In this document: positions 32,278-42,942 of the stretch, in pieces
Position numbering within the stretch: the first letter of the stretch is position 1
Layout: each line of letters starts with the position of its first letter
NCBI GenBank assembly: GCA_022570795.1
Contig: JAKUDP010000001.1
Span: forward strand, 3,224,001-3,288,000
Direction of reading: 5' to 3'
Length of the DNA: 64,000 nt
Origin: Sphaerulina vaccinii
Taxonomy: Eukaryota > Ascomycota > Dothideomycetes > Mycosphaerellales > Mycosphaerellaceae
Notes under the pieces: model-generated
The model's input: the letters and a program-made list of their open reading frames with translations, nothing else
Told to the model about the DNA's origin: nothing
Databases searched by the model: none
Made by a program: the position numbers and the translations under genes

Positions 32278-32447
32278 GAGATCTTGGAGAACAAGGACAA
32301 TCAGGTTCATGAATCCACAGAAGACGAACAGCTGCAGAAACGTTTCAAAGCTCTTCCCGATTAGAATTGCACCAAGCAGTCGAAGGCAGAGACAGAGCGT
32401 GCCGGCAAACTTCATTCTCTTCGAGCCTTGGTAAAACAGCTGCTCAT

Positions 32448-33647
32448 TTATATGCCAAAAGAGTCCAGGCTATCGTCCAGGCTCAGCATAGCATCACCAC
32501 CCAAACCAAACATTTCCTCAGACTCATCTCCGAGGGTCAACATGCTCATGCCATCCATGCCGCCCATTCCGTCGAACCTCGAAGCATAACGAGGACCCAT
32601 TGAAAGCTCGAGTAGGTGATGCTGACCAGCCATGTCGTCCTGGAACAAGTTTCTGTCAGAATCCAGCCGATCCATCATGCCACTGCCCAGATCGTCGAGC
32701 TCATGTAACTCGCCATCCAACAGACCACCGGCACCAAGTCCACCAGCACCAAGTCCACGAGTCATGAGACCTCGTCTTCCATACGAACTGCTTCGACCAC
32801 CGATCCCATACAGTCCAGCATCGCCTCCCAACATACCAGCAGATCTCGACCTGAAGCCCAACGCAGGTCGCTCGGATCCTATGCCACGCCTCTCAACGCT
32901 CATGCCCATAGAGAGTCTTTCGATGCTCTCAGCTACAAGCTGGCCTCTACGACCATACCGTCTCAGACTATTGGGTAAGTCGGGTCGGAGCTCATAGACG
33001 CGTCTGAAGCATTCCGCTCGCTGGGTCTCCGTCATTGTAGCTCGAAGCACTGCATTACACCATTGGCCGACAGTCGCGGAAGTCTCTGTTGAGACTATTT
33101 GGGAGACGTAGCGTACGAAGAAGCTGTGTAGAATTCGTCCGATTCTTATGCTTCTGTTTGCGTACGACACTTCTGCTAGAGCTCGGAAGAGATGATTGCT
33201 GCGACGATGGACGAAGATTTGGTTCGTTGAGGTTCCGGACATTCGCGCATCGGCTCTGTCTACTTCGATTAGGCGTTCTAGACGCTGTAGCCAGATATGA
33301 GTGATGTCGGAATGGTTCATGCTGCTTCCTAGAGAAGATCGAGACAGTTCTCGGATTGTTACGTAGTAGACCTCGCGTACTTCCTCTTCTCGGAGTGGAT
33401 TGAAGCGGCAGCGAGGATAGACTTCGGGACATTCTGCTACGAAGCGGTCGATCAGGATGTCTGTGTCGCATCGTCGGCGTTGATGCTCTTCGTAGAGTAC
33501 TGGGAGGTTCTCGGCTAGACCATGAGGTCGTATTGCTAGAATTGCCCGGCGGTTGTCGTAGGATTGATGGGTATGCCACTGCTCTCTGCCATGATCCTGC
33601 AGCATTGACCTGATGCCCATACCTCCCATACCTCCGACAGGGAACAT
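32448..33647 (-). CDS. Uncharacterised Gly/Met-rich protein
   Basis: A single-exon frame of 399 residues from the ATG at 33647 (MFPVGGMGG) to TAA. The frame is open for another 40 codons upstream, which look like leader. Residues about 35-230 are mixed and helical with many Arg/His, beginning near RAILAIRPHGLAENLPVLYE. The rest is low-complexity and Gly-, Leu-, Met- and Arg-rich, with a short repeat GLGAGGLGAGGL and an acidic C-terminus (LGDESEEMFGLGGD). Clear codon-level continuity over 1.2 kb supports a real gene. I recognise no domain; nothing in the neighbourhood suggests a role. Confidence 0.7.
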   Translation of the reverse strand: MFPVGGMGGMGIRSMLQDHGREQWHTHQSYDNRRAILAIRPHGLAENLPVLYEEHQRRRCDTDILIDRFVAECPEVYPRCRFNPLREEEVREVYYVTIRELSRSSLGSSMNHSDITHIWLQRLERLIEVDRADARMSGTSTNQIFVHRRSNHLFRALAEVSYANRSIRIGRILHSFFVRYVSQIVSTETSATVGQWCNAVLRATMTETQRAECFRRVYELRPDLPNSLRRYGRRGQLVAESIERLSMGMSVERRGIGSERPALGFRSRSAGMLGGDAGLYGIGGRSSSYGRRGLMTRGLGAGGLGAGGLLDGELHELDDLGSGMMDRLDSDRNLFQDDMAGQHHLLELSMGPRYASRFDGMGGMDGMSMLTLGDESEEMFGLGGDAMLSLDDSLDSFGI

Positions 33648-34069
33648 GACCGCGGGTAAATCACAGAAGTATGTGTGAAAGTGAATCGCAAGCGAGATGA
33701 AACCCTCTGAACTAGGCTGCTCACAAACGTGGAAAGGTCGAGACGCTTGAGCTGAATGGATGGGCACTTACTGTTTAGGTATCGCGACACATGGCCGTCG
33801 GTCAGTCGGTGCTATGAGCACAGCAGGCGGGAGACTGCATGATAGCTGTCATCGTGTAGACCAGTGGATAAGAAGGCAGGTTCTCGTGGTCGTACAAAGT
33901 TGTGCAGCAAACAATCTCGGAAGACGGCCGTGCTAGCACAGAGCCACCGATAGATGATGAGTTCTGATGAGGTGTATTGTTGGCGATAAGAATCGAGGTT
34001 GAAGAAGAGGTAGGAGGTAGAGGGAGATGTCGGTCTACAGAATTTGAGCCAATCAGAAGTAGCAAAGGA

Positions 34070-34652
34070 ATGTCGCTCTTGGCAACTGAGGACCATGAAT
34101 TCGGCGACGGTGAGGTCGAGATGAGATGGTGGTCATTATGGGTGTAAACGCAACACCTGACCTCTGACACTCACAGCCCTAGCCGTTCCATTACCACTTA
34201 CTCCAGAGACAATCAACTCACACATCGCGCTCCAATTCTACTCTGCCTACGGCCAGAAATTCCCCAAAACTGAAGAACAATGGCAAACTCAAGACTTCGA
34301 AGAGCTCTACTCAGCCGACTGCAAGACCATTCTCGTTCATCACAGCGTCCTCTCTGGTGGAGCAGCTAGTTGGCAGTTTTTTCGAAAGCTTTACGACAAG
34401 TATCCCAAGGTTGAACGAGAAATTCTGAGCATTGTTGTGGTATCTGACGATGCTGCTGAGACACACAAGATACATGCCGAGTTCTTGACGAAACTGCACA
34501 CCGCGATGGGTGTAGTAGAGCTTCCGCAGAGCTTTGTATATACGCTTGGAAAGGCTGATGAAGGAAAGGGAACGCTGGGCTTGCAGTTCAGGGAGTTGAG
34601 GAATTACTATGATCTTCGAACTTTGGAAGAAGCACTAGGTGGTCCACTTTAG
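34070..34652 (+). CDS. Uncharacterised 171-residue protein
   Basis: Two exons, 34070-34109 and 34177-34652, joined over a 67-bp GTGAGG..CACAG intron in phase 1, give 171 residues. The model was found by extending the open frame at the 3' side back to an acceptor, and then locating an ATG exon (MSLLATEDHEFGD) with matching phase. The protein is a compact, mixed alpha/beta-looking sequence without low complexity, for example KTILVHHSVLSGG and EILSIVVVSDDA, which look like buried strands, followed by a helix-rich C-terminus. I do not recognise the family. The short first exon is the least certain part. Its promoter region abuts that of the divergent Gly/Met-rich gene. Confidence 0.62.
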
Positions 34653-35034
34653 AAAGGTGGCAAGAAGGACGTGAGTTCGTCGGAGCGTTCTGAATTGCTG
34701 TGGCTAGATCGTAGCCAGGACCACGTACTATTTGTTTACTCTTCCACTACCTGCCAGGTGCCTTGATGCACCAGTATTCAGAATCTCCTTCTATGCGTCT
34801 GTGCGCGTGATGTAAACGCAGAGTGCCACAGAGCCACGTGCACAGCCACTTGTTCATGTGGAGTCATGGAGGTACCTTAATATGAGTAACATTTGTTGAC
34901 GACTTCACAAATTCCATTTCAACTTTCTCTCTGCTCACAACAACCACGCCACTCTGACGACAATTGCACCAATATATCAATCTACCTTCCCATTCAGAGA
35001 CATGCGATACTTCCTTCGGTAAGTCTCTCCAATC
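34653..35034. other. Intergenic, promoter of GCD2
   Basis: 382 bp. The upstream frame stays open for 37 codons past its TAG. The rest is the GCD2 promoter and a pyrimidine- and A-rich leader (about 34905-35030). Confidence 0.5.
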
Positions 35035-36414
35035 ATGTCCGAACCAGCGACAGCAGCGTCAGCAGCCCCATCACCAGCGGAGCTCAAGAAGAAGGCGAAA
35101 GAGGAGAAAGCGGCGAGGAGAGCAGCAGCTATAGAAGCAAAGGGGGCGCCTACTCAGCAACCGCAAGAAAAGGCGCAAAATGGCGGACAAAAGCAAGAGA
35201 AGCAGGATAGGCAAGTGAGCGCACAACAAGCACAGGGACAAGGCCAGGGACAACTGCCAGTTCGCACGAGACGGGCGTCACAGAGTGTGGCGAAGGAGCC
35301 TGTGAAGAAGATGGAGAAAGAAAAGAAGCCAGAGAGCAAGAATATCGAACTATTCAGTCACCTCTACACCCAGCCACGACGACACGACATCGATGGCGCT
35401 TCGAAGGACGTACATCCCGCAGTCCTCGCGCTGGGATTTCAGATCAGCAGCTACGAGATTACAGGCAGTACTGCACGCTGTGTTGGAATGTTGAACGCAT
35501 TCAAAGAGGCGATCCAGCAGTACAGCACGCCAAAAGGCACATCGCTTGCTCGACATATGACGGCACATCACCTCTCACCACAGATCGACTACCTCAAATC
35601 GTGTCGACCCATCTCAGAATCGATGGGAAATGCGATTAGATGGCTCAAGAAGCTTATCGTCGAGGTTGACCCGAGCATGCCAGAGCAAGAGGCCAAAGAC
35701 TATCTATGCGAATCCATCGACAAATTCATCCAGGAGCGAATTACAGTTGCCGACCAGGCCATTGCCACAGCTGCCTCGCAACAGATCGATAACGGCTCAG
35801 TGGTTCTCACATATGCCAAGAGCTCGATCGTCGAGAAGACAATCCTGCGCGCTCACGCCCGTGGCATCAAGTTTAGAGTCATTTGTATTGACTCTCGCCC
35901 ACTATTCGAAGGCAAAAACTTGGCGACCTCACTGATGCACGCTGGCTTGGAAGTTGAGTACACCGCTTTCCACGGACTCGCAAACGCCATGACACACGCG
36001 ACAGTTGTCCTGCTCGGCGCGCATAGCATGCTGTCGAACGGTCGCCTTCAGTCGCGTATAGGAACCGCAGCGGTCGCCATGACCGCACACCAAATGGATA
36101 TCCCAGTCATCGTATGCTGCGAGTCAGTCAAATTCAGTGGCAAGGTGGCGCTGGACAGTATTGTGTCGAACGAGATCGCTCCTGCTGAAGAGCTTCTACC
36201 GCCGCCAGTCGAGTCCTCAGTCGGTGGTACTGACAACGAGGAGAAGAAGCTCAAGACACTCCGAGACTGGAAAGAGACGCCGAACTTGCAGATACTAAAC
36301 CTGATGTACGATACCACGCCAGCCGACTACATTGACATGGTCATCTGCGAGTACGGCAGCGTACCACCGAGCTCGGTACCGGTGGTCCACAGACTGGCAA
36401 ACGAGGGCGAGTAG
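35035..36414 (+). CDS. GCD2: Translation initiation factor eIF2B subunit delta
   Basis: A single exon of 459 residues. The first 100 residues are Lys/Gln/Ala-rich, as in other eIF2B delta subunits. Residues about 110-455 match the eIF-2B alpha/beta/delta domain, ending in the family-typical YDTTPADYIDMVICEYGSVPPSSVPVV. Delta is one of the regulatory subunits (with alpha and beta) of the eIF2B decamer, which exchanges GDP for GTP on eIF2 and senses eIF2 phosphorylation by Gcn2; it acts in the cytoplasm. The natural family end coincides with the TAG at 36412-36414. Beyond it the same frame is open for 75 codons. No introns. Confidence 0.95.
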   Translation: MSEPATAASAAPSPAELKKKAKEEKAARRAAAIEAKGAPTQQPQEKAQNGGQKQEKQDRQVSAQQAQGQGQGQLPVRTRRASQSVAKEPVKKMEKEKKPESKNIELFSHLYTQPRRHDIDGASKDVHPAVLALGFQISSYEITGSTARCVGMLNAFKEAIQQYSTPKGTSLARHMTAHHLSPQIDYLKSCRPISESMGNAIRWLKKLIVEVDPSMPEQEAKDYLCESIDKFIQERITVADQAIATAASQQIDNGSVVLTYAKSSIVEKTILRAHARGIKFRVICIDSRPLFEGKNLATSLMHAGLEVEYTAFHGLANAMTHATVVLLGAHSMLSNGRLQSRIGTAAVAMTAHQMDIPVIVCCESVKFSGKVALDSIVSNEIAPAEELLPPPVESSVGGTDNEEKKLKTLRDWKETPNLQILNLMYDTTPADYIDMVICEYGSVPPSSVPVVHRLANEGE

Positions 36415-37075
36415 AATTCGCTCCGGATGCAGAGTCTGGAAGCCCGTGTGGACCTGGACGAACGCATGAGAAGAGCGGCTACGATCAGCCCCGCCTTTCC
36501 TTGTCCTCCCGAACTCAAGGCGCATCGAAAAGAGTTCGATCAAGCGAACATCGAGGCCGTGAGACGCATTGCCACAGACGTGTTCACTCGCGTCTCACTC
36601 GAAGAGCCAGATATGAGTCTGGAGGGACCAGAGATGAAGTAGCCCGAAGGAAGACTAATGCCGTGGCTACATCGCGAACGAAGTGCTCGCTCGCTCACAG
36701 CTGGCCGCAGATCGTCTTTCATGAGTGCTACGAAACACGAATTGCACGAATATGACGGGAAGCGCACTCCAAGATATTGACCTGACTGATCAACAGTCAA
36801 CAATGTATGATTATGAAATGCTGAAGGCCGCCTTTGCTGGCTACAAAGCCATCCGTTTCACGTTGCTCATAACCTCATCATTCGTTCGTCCGATCTGTGA
36901 TACTTTACGCCTCGCTGAAACTGCTCTCAATCTTGTACAGCATTCCTACACCACTGAGACGCGCCTCCAGGGCTAACGTTCAAGCTTATTACAAGCCTCT
37001 CGTACCCATGGGTACTGTTTGCGTCGCAGCCATTCTACCCGAGAATGCCTTCATAGCACCACCGGACCCCTCGTC
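36415..37075. other. Convergent 3' region of GCD2 and a Zn2Cys6 gene
   Basis: The first 225 bases continue the GCD2 frame without a stop to TAG 36640-36642, and contain ATG codons. Apart from this extension I see nothing that looks like a gene or repeat. Confidence 0.5.
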
Positions 37076-39453
37076 CTAAGCATGCGGGTCACCATAAGCC
37101 ATACCCCCTGTCTGGGAATACTGCAGCGAGCCAAAGCCAACATCGATAGCACTATCAGTCGGCCGCAGCGTCGTTGGCCTATAACTTGGCTTCGGCGGCA
37201 TCTGGATCATTCCAGGTCCATTCGGCCTTCGAAGGCCCGTGGGCGAGGCCTCTTGTAGTGAGCGTACTGCGAGAGCTTCCCAACAATGCGCTGCTGTTTC
37301 ACTATGAAGTGAAAGTACGAGCAGCAGCTCTTTTGCGAAATGGCTGGCACGGAGGGCTTCATCGAGGTTCTCATCGTCAAGTTTGGTGTGGTTTCCAAGT
37401 TCGACGACGAGAAGCGTCGTGGTTGCGAATACTAGGACGTCGACTGTTAGGAAGTAGGCTTCGTTGAATTGGAGTTGTTTGTGTAGTAGTTTTGCGATTT
37501 GGACTGCGTGTATAGCGGCGTTGACGGCTTTGAGACCGAGCGCGTAATTTTGTGAGGTTAAGTCACCGCCGGGATTGGCAAGATGGTGCGCGAAAGGAGA
37601 GAAGAAGAGTAGCTGAGCATAGTCGTATGCGTAGACAAGGTATAGCTGCGACCTGGCGGAGAAAGAGTCAGTACACCTCTTGCTGTCAATGCGCAGGGCT
37701 GACTCACCTCGTCATATGCTCCGCTGCTTGCAGCATCACCGGACAGTTCTGAGCCCACTCCTCGAGCTGAGCGCTAGCTTCATATATCGCTTCTTGAGTG
37801 ACGGAGTAAGGCCATAGACCCACAGGTCTCCTCGACGTGTTACTGTTGTGAATGTTCGCAACTCCGCGGCTGAGAATACACAACATCTCCATATGTGCAT
37901 CGCTGGCCGACAACTCCGTATTGGTGCCAATGGAAGAAAGTATGGGATAGAAGTCCTGCTCATCACTCTCTTGTACGACAGTCCTGGGAACGCCGAGTGC
38001 GATCGATATGTAGATGTCAAAGACATTCACAGCCGACCAGACCCTACGTCGAAGAGCGCTTTCGTCCTTAGGAAAGCCGGGTATGTCCTCGTGTAGTCCA
38101 AGTCTCAACGCAGCACTTGCCGCAGCTGCAAGATACGAGTGGACTCGTCCTGGTGCTGATGCAGCTTTCAGGAACAACGCGAGACACAAGACTGCTTGGA
38201 TTGCAGACAGACTGCGATCACAGTTGCTGAGTGGAACCAACTCCTGGGCAGCAGCGAAGTATGCGATGCCATGAGCGCGGCGTGCCCCTGCGGTAACATG
38301 ACTGGAAGAGTCGAATCGTTGCCCAAGTGCCAGGACGGAATAGATGAGACCCAGCTCCTCCTTGTCGCCGATATCTTGGCCGAAAGTGTTGGTATTGTAG
38401 AGACGGTATACCGTTCTCTCAAGCTGGGCTTTGTCAACGAATGGCCAGAGCTGAAAGGCTTCACTGAATGCGATGTCTATCAGTCTCAAAGCGTCGTCTT
38501 TCGCAGGCGGCAGGAGAGCATTGTTCATTGAGCCTGCCAGTAAATCATCAATGGATTGTGAGCTATCGAGGGCTTGAACAATCTTCAAAGATGAGTCCTG
38601 TGGTAGTGCAGGCGGATTGCCAGGGTGGTTGATGAAGTTGACGAGCTGGCGTAGGATGTCAAGACCATATGCTTTACCTCGCGGTTCTGTGGTGATGGTC
38701 TCGACATAGCTGGGTGTGTCGTCGATCGATGCAAGCGTGTCTGTACGTCTGATTGGTGCAGGCCTCACGTTGCTGTAGCTGTGAGAGTCTGCCGAGGCAG
38801 ATTGTCGCTCTTGCGATCCGCTTGAAGGTCGTTCGCGATTGCTCAGATTCGGCGATGTATGCGTCGTCAGTGCCTCGTCGATATCGTTACTTTGCTCCGA
38901 GCAGCATGATGAACGTCTGAGTTGGTCTTGTAGTGACTTGACCTTCTTCTCCAGATGAGCTATGTAAGCAGGTCCTGGTAAGTGTTAGGGGAGTGTATAC
39001 AGCGCCGAATGGCGACGAATTACATACCGCGCGATTGCTTTACTTGATGGCCAAATGAACATTGGAGACTGCCTCAACGTCAGCACGCATTGCTGTGAGC
39101 TAGACCTGCAAGTTGGGCAGCTGACCCTATTGTGCTACACGCGGCGCAGTTCATCTGTCCATCGCAGCGACTCTTGCGTCTTCGACATTGATCGCACTGC
39201 TACTCGTCAGTCGTGACATGTTTCGATGAAGCATGAATGCACTTACCGCTCGTGCAGCTCTCTTTCGTTGCATCTTCTCGCCCAGCAATGGCATCATCAG
39301 TGCTGACTGAAGGCTGTGTGGCATACTAACGGGTGGTGAGGCGTCATGGACCGTTGGAACTTTATTCTGTTGAGGAAGATCAAGGACGTGCTGATGGGTT
39401 GAAGGTCTCCGTGTTGATGTTCGACGAACTTCGAGCTTGACAGAGTGTTCCAT
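37076..39453 (-). CDS. Zn2Cys6 fungal transcription factor
   Basis: Five exons (39247-39453, 39126-39199, 39028-39068, 37708-38974, 37076-37652) with four introns of 47-57 bp give 721 residues. The zinc cluster is built from exons 2 and 3: C71-x2-C74-x6-C81-x5-C87-x2-C90-x6-C97, with RRRKSR between the second and third cysteines. A coiled-coil linker follows (AYIAHLEKKVKSLQDQL), as expected for dimerisation next to the cluster. Residues about 200-500 match the fungal-specific transcription factor domain (ALGQRFDSS, AALRLGLHED, RRRVWSAVNVFD). It acts in the nucleus; the regulon is unknown. The second intron uses an atypical GTCAGC donor but is required to complete the sixth cysteine. The C-terminal exon is Pro/Gly-rich and its TAG is followed by 28 open codons. 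Confidence 0.86.
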
Positions 39454-40820
39454 TCCTGTGATATGTACGTCCTGGCGATTTGTGATGGCGGTAGCTTGCG
39501 ATTAACCTTCAGTTGGGACACCAATGAGTTTGCGACCAGGTTACTCACGGAGGGTCAAGGCTAGGGACAATTCTAGGGACAAGAAGGAGCTACCAGAACC
39601 TTACGCTGCACTGGGCGAGTGAAGTACTACTGTGTACTCGTTCGCTGTGCCTATCGATACACTCGTCATATTAGCAACATCAATGGTTGTTCGTACCCTT
39701 GCAGGCCTCGCTCGACCAGAAACCGCAGTGCTCTTGGTGGACCCGCTTTCATGCAGGCATGAGCGTACACGTTCGCGGCCTGTCTCGCACGTTTGGGGTC
39801 GACGACATGCCACTGCATTGGTGATAACAAGACGCTGCGCACCTTCCTGAAGCTGGCCACACCGCTTCCACCAACAAACACAACTCCTTAAGTCGAGTTT
39901 CGCTATAGTCTGTCCGCCCTTCGAGGATTCCATATCCTCGGACTGAAGCCACCGAAACGTTCGAGTGAGCTCCGATTCCCTCGATCCGGAGTTTGATCCG
40001 AAGGTGATACATGCCAGCAGATCTTGCATGTGAGCATTATCGAGGTATGCCAGCGAATCGATCAAGAATCATGGTCATATCCCTGAGGAAACGATACCTG
40101 AAGAAAAGACTTTGCAAGTGCCTTCGGAAGGTTTGCTTTACGTGCGTCCTTATAGAACCTGCGGGCGCGGCCGAGAGTAGAACGACACTAAACCCCAAGT
40201 TGGTGAAAAAGACGATCCGGAGACGTCGCCGAATTCTCAGGCTGAACATCATGTCGCATCATGGGCTAAGGAGCTCCCCTGTAGCTACGCTTACTACCCA
40301 TGCGATCCCGCGGTCTTGTAATACTAGTAGCGTGCTTCCACGAACGGTTTCCAGACTAGGCCGCTGATACTTCTGCGCATTCTCGCAGCACTACTGTGGT
40401 TGTGGTGGAGGAACTGCGATAGGTGGAGAACGTACGCAGATTTTGCCTCGAACTGATGTAATTGGAGATTTCTACCAACCGACCTCACTGCGGCCATCAC
40501 GACAAAGTCAAGCCTTGCGACACGTGAGAGTGCTCGTTCGCTTCGCACTTCGCTCCGTTCATGCAATAAACAATATGAAAGAACTTCGCGCTATTGCTGA
40601 AGTGTGAGATATTCCCGAATGCGAACAATGGTATCCTGCAGCTACCAGGTCCAGGCCAGTATAAGTATAAGAGAGGGGATGCGACAGTACAGTCCGGCTG
40701 CGCTGATAGCTGTGGTGTTTCTGAAAAGGTGGCATGGTCGTGGTCTGGACTTCAGTAAGCCCAGCTTCGTCCGATAGGGCGAGGTATCGCAAGTATCTTG
40801 CCATGTAGCGCTTACTCCCA
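39454..40820. other. Gene-poor region left of the hAT-like element
   Basis: The longest frame is 39601-40065 (minus, 154 codons); a second frame on the same strand, 39666-39881, reads more like protein (RARQAANVYAHACMKAG). The two overlap in different frames, which could mean a frameshifted relic or an unresolved intron. I cannot support a gene. No RNA gene seen. Confidence 0.4.
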
Positions 40821-40828
40821 GGTAGCTG
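40821..40828. repeat. Left 8-bp target-site duplication (GGTAGCTG)
   Basis: GGTAGCTG directly precedes the left terminal inverted repeat and is repeated exactly after the right one at 41249-41256. Confidence 0.85.
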
Positions 40829-41248
40829 CATAGATTTTGAATACTGAGTGAGTAATCACTCAAACTCAATACTCAACTCACGAGTTGAGTTTGAGTCTGT
40901 GATTTGGAGGTTGAGTGAGTAACTCACTACTCAAACAGGCCTGCACCCTAGGACCAAAAGGCGATAGAAAGGTATCCGACGAGGACGGCGAGAGCAGCAA
41001 GCTATAGATAGCAGTTCCAACCGCAACCCACAACAATGGTGTCGTCCGAGGAGTCTTGTTGCCTTTTGCCGGACTCTTTTCTGAGGTGCTTTTGCGAAAC
41101 TGCTAACTCACTGCCCTCGGATACCCTCGCATTCAGCACCACGTAGTACTCAGTCTGAGTGCTCAATACTCAACTCAACTCAGAATACTCAAACATTGAG
41201 TTTGAGTTCGTCCTCAAAAACTCGAGTACTCAGAGCTCAAAATCTATG
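40829..41248. mobile_element. Non-autonomous hAT-like element (MITE), 420 bp
   Basis: The element begins CATAGATTTTGA (40829-40840) and ends TCAAAATCTATG (41237-41248), a perfect 12-bp terminal inverted repeat; the match extends to 18 of 21 positions. It is bracketed by identical 8-bp direct repeats GGTAGCTG, the target duplication length of the hAT superfamily. Both subterminal regions are packed with short ACTCA/TGAGT and ACTCAAACTCAA/TTGAGTTTGAGT motifs in both orientations, like the transposase-binding subterminal repeats of hAT elements. An inner inverted pair (GGTATCCGA near 40971 and TCGGATACC near 41122) is also present. There is no open reading frame for a transposase, so it must depend on a partner element elsewhere. 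The perfect target duplication suggests a fairly recent insertion. Confidence 0.88.
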
Positions 41249-41256
41249 GGTAGCTG
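41249..41256. repeat. Right 8-bp target-site duplication (GGTAGCTG)
   Basis: Exact copy of 40821-40828 directly after the right terminal inverted repeat. Confidence 0.85.
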
Positions 41257-42942
41257 ACTAGGAATGTTCGAAAGTCTAGGCGATACAGGTGTTGTGGTTG
41301 TGGCCAAGCTCAAGGTACAGTATACATCAGTGTTGAGCGACGCCGAGTCGCCGACCTCAACGGCATGCTGATCAAAGAACGATTTGTGTCGCGATTCAAG
41401 GTCTGGCGCGACAAGAGACAGCCGAGGTATGGCACTACCTCTCAAGCGCGTCTTACTGCAGGTGCGTGAGGTCAATCGTCGATGCAGTACTGTACATGCG
41501 ACCCTGAGCGACAAAGACCCAGCGAAAGCAGTCCTTATGAGCGTCGAGACCGCAATGTCGGCACCGATCAAGAGTGGACCACACGGCATGGCGCATCCGT
41601 TTGATGTGCCTGGCCCGGACATGCCCTGCGTATGTCGATACCAAGAAATTGCGCCTCAGAAATATAACCACACTCGTGTTGAGAGGACTCGGAAGGATCA
41701 GGGAGTTTTTAGCCAGTGACAAGCGCTATCAGCCCAGACGTCTGACCGAGCACGATCGTATTCTGAATTCTATGAATGAGCAGAACTTTGTCACATGATC
41801 ATCCGCTGGGACACGTTCGACAAATTCGCCCGCGGAGTCTTGATAAGATAATCAAGAATCTGCTTAGCCAACAGGTTGACTGGCAAGCAGGTATGAACCC
41901 ATGAGAGGTGGAACTTGGGTAGGATGGCCCCACTGGTACAGCATAGGGCTGGTGGCGCATACTGAGGCTTGCAGACATATTGGTAGATCTCGGTGTCGAG
42001 GCCGCCGCCGTGCGCAGACGATGCCATATGTTCTCTTACACAATGGGCCTGCCTCGGAGCGTGGAATGTTGCTAAGCATGCTCTGCGATGTGGCGCGTAG
42101 ATCAGAGTGAACAGACCAGGAAGTAAGCTCTGGCAGTGTGTGATCACCGGAGGCTGTCTGGAAGCACACCGATGGTGGTTGCAATGTGGTCCGCGGAGTG
42201 CTCAGTAAGCAGATCAAGCATATTCTTCATGCAAGGCATGTACCTCGCATGAGTCGGGGGAGATTCCCATTGGTATATACACTCGCGCGGTGTGTAGGAT
42301 GCTTCCAGACGTTCAATAGAAGCGGTGGGGCAAACTCCGAGAAGGATGAGCGCCTGAAGTCATCTCTTCAGGGAAACGAGAATTCGCAATTTGTGCAGCC
42401 GACTTTTGAGGATGACATTCTTGCCGGACACGGACACGGGGGACTCGGGGCGGCTCCAGACAGCTGCACCTAAGCGAGAGGTATGACTCGGTCCTGGAAA
42501 AGAAATGTGGGTGTGATGTGCCGATCACAAGATACCGGTATGGCACGAAATGCGCAATGTCCAGCTTTTCCGCAATTCACAGCGAATGTTTCCGACGACT
42601 GCAAGAAATGGTGTCGCTTCCGATGGATGACTATCGCAGTAAAGGAAGTGACTCCGATGCATGCCAGCTCCTTTTCGGTCCACCATGCTGCTGAACATCG
42701 ATACGATCGAGATTATCTATGCACGAGAGTTGGTTGGCAATGCTGTATGGTCTGTGTCGCAGGCCAGGTTGTGTTACTGCACGTTGCAGTGGTCGGTCGC
42801 GAATAGAGTGGCGGGAGTCATGGAAGTGAACATTGCGGACGAGTATACCACTCTTTCGTAATAGTCATCTTGTGGTAGTCGTATATGTAGTCCTGTACTC
42901 TATGCACATAGGCGACGGATGTAGAAGATATCCTTCTCGCTC
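41257..42942. other. Gene-poor region right of the hAT-like element
   Basis: About 1.7 kb with short overlapping frames on both strands and no family signature. It includes the 3' untranslated region of HEM3 at its right end. It may hold decayed sequence; nothing can be identified by eye. Confidence 0.5.

Noticed and set aside
39601..40065. 154-codon minus-strand frame
   Set aside because: Another frame on the same strand (39666-39881) looks more protein-like in the overlap; no consistent gene model could be built.
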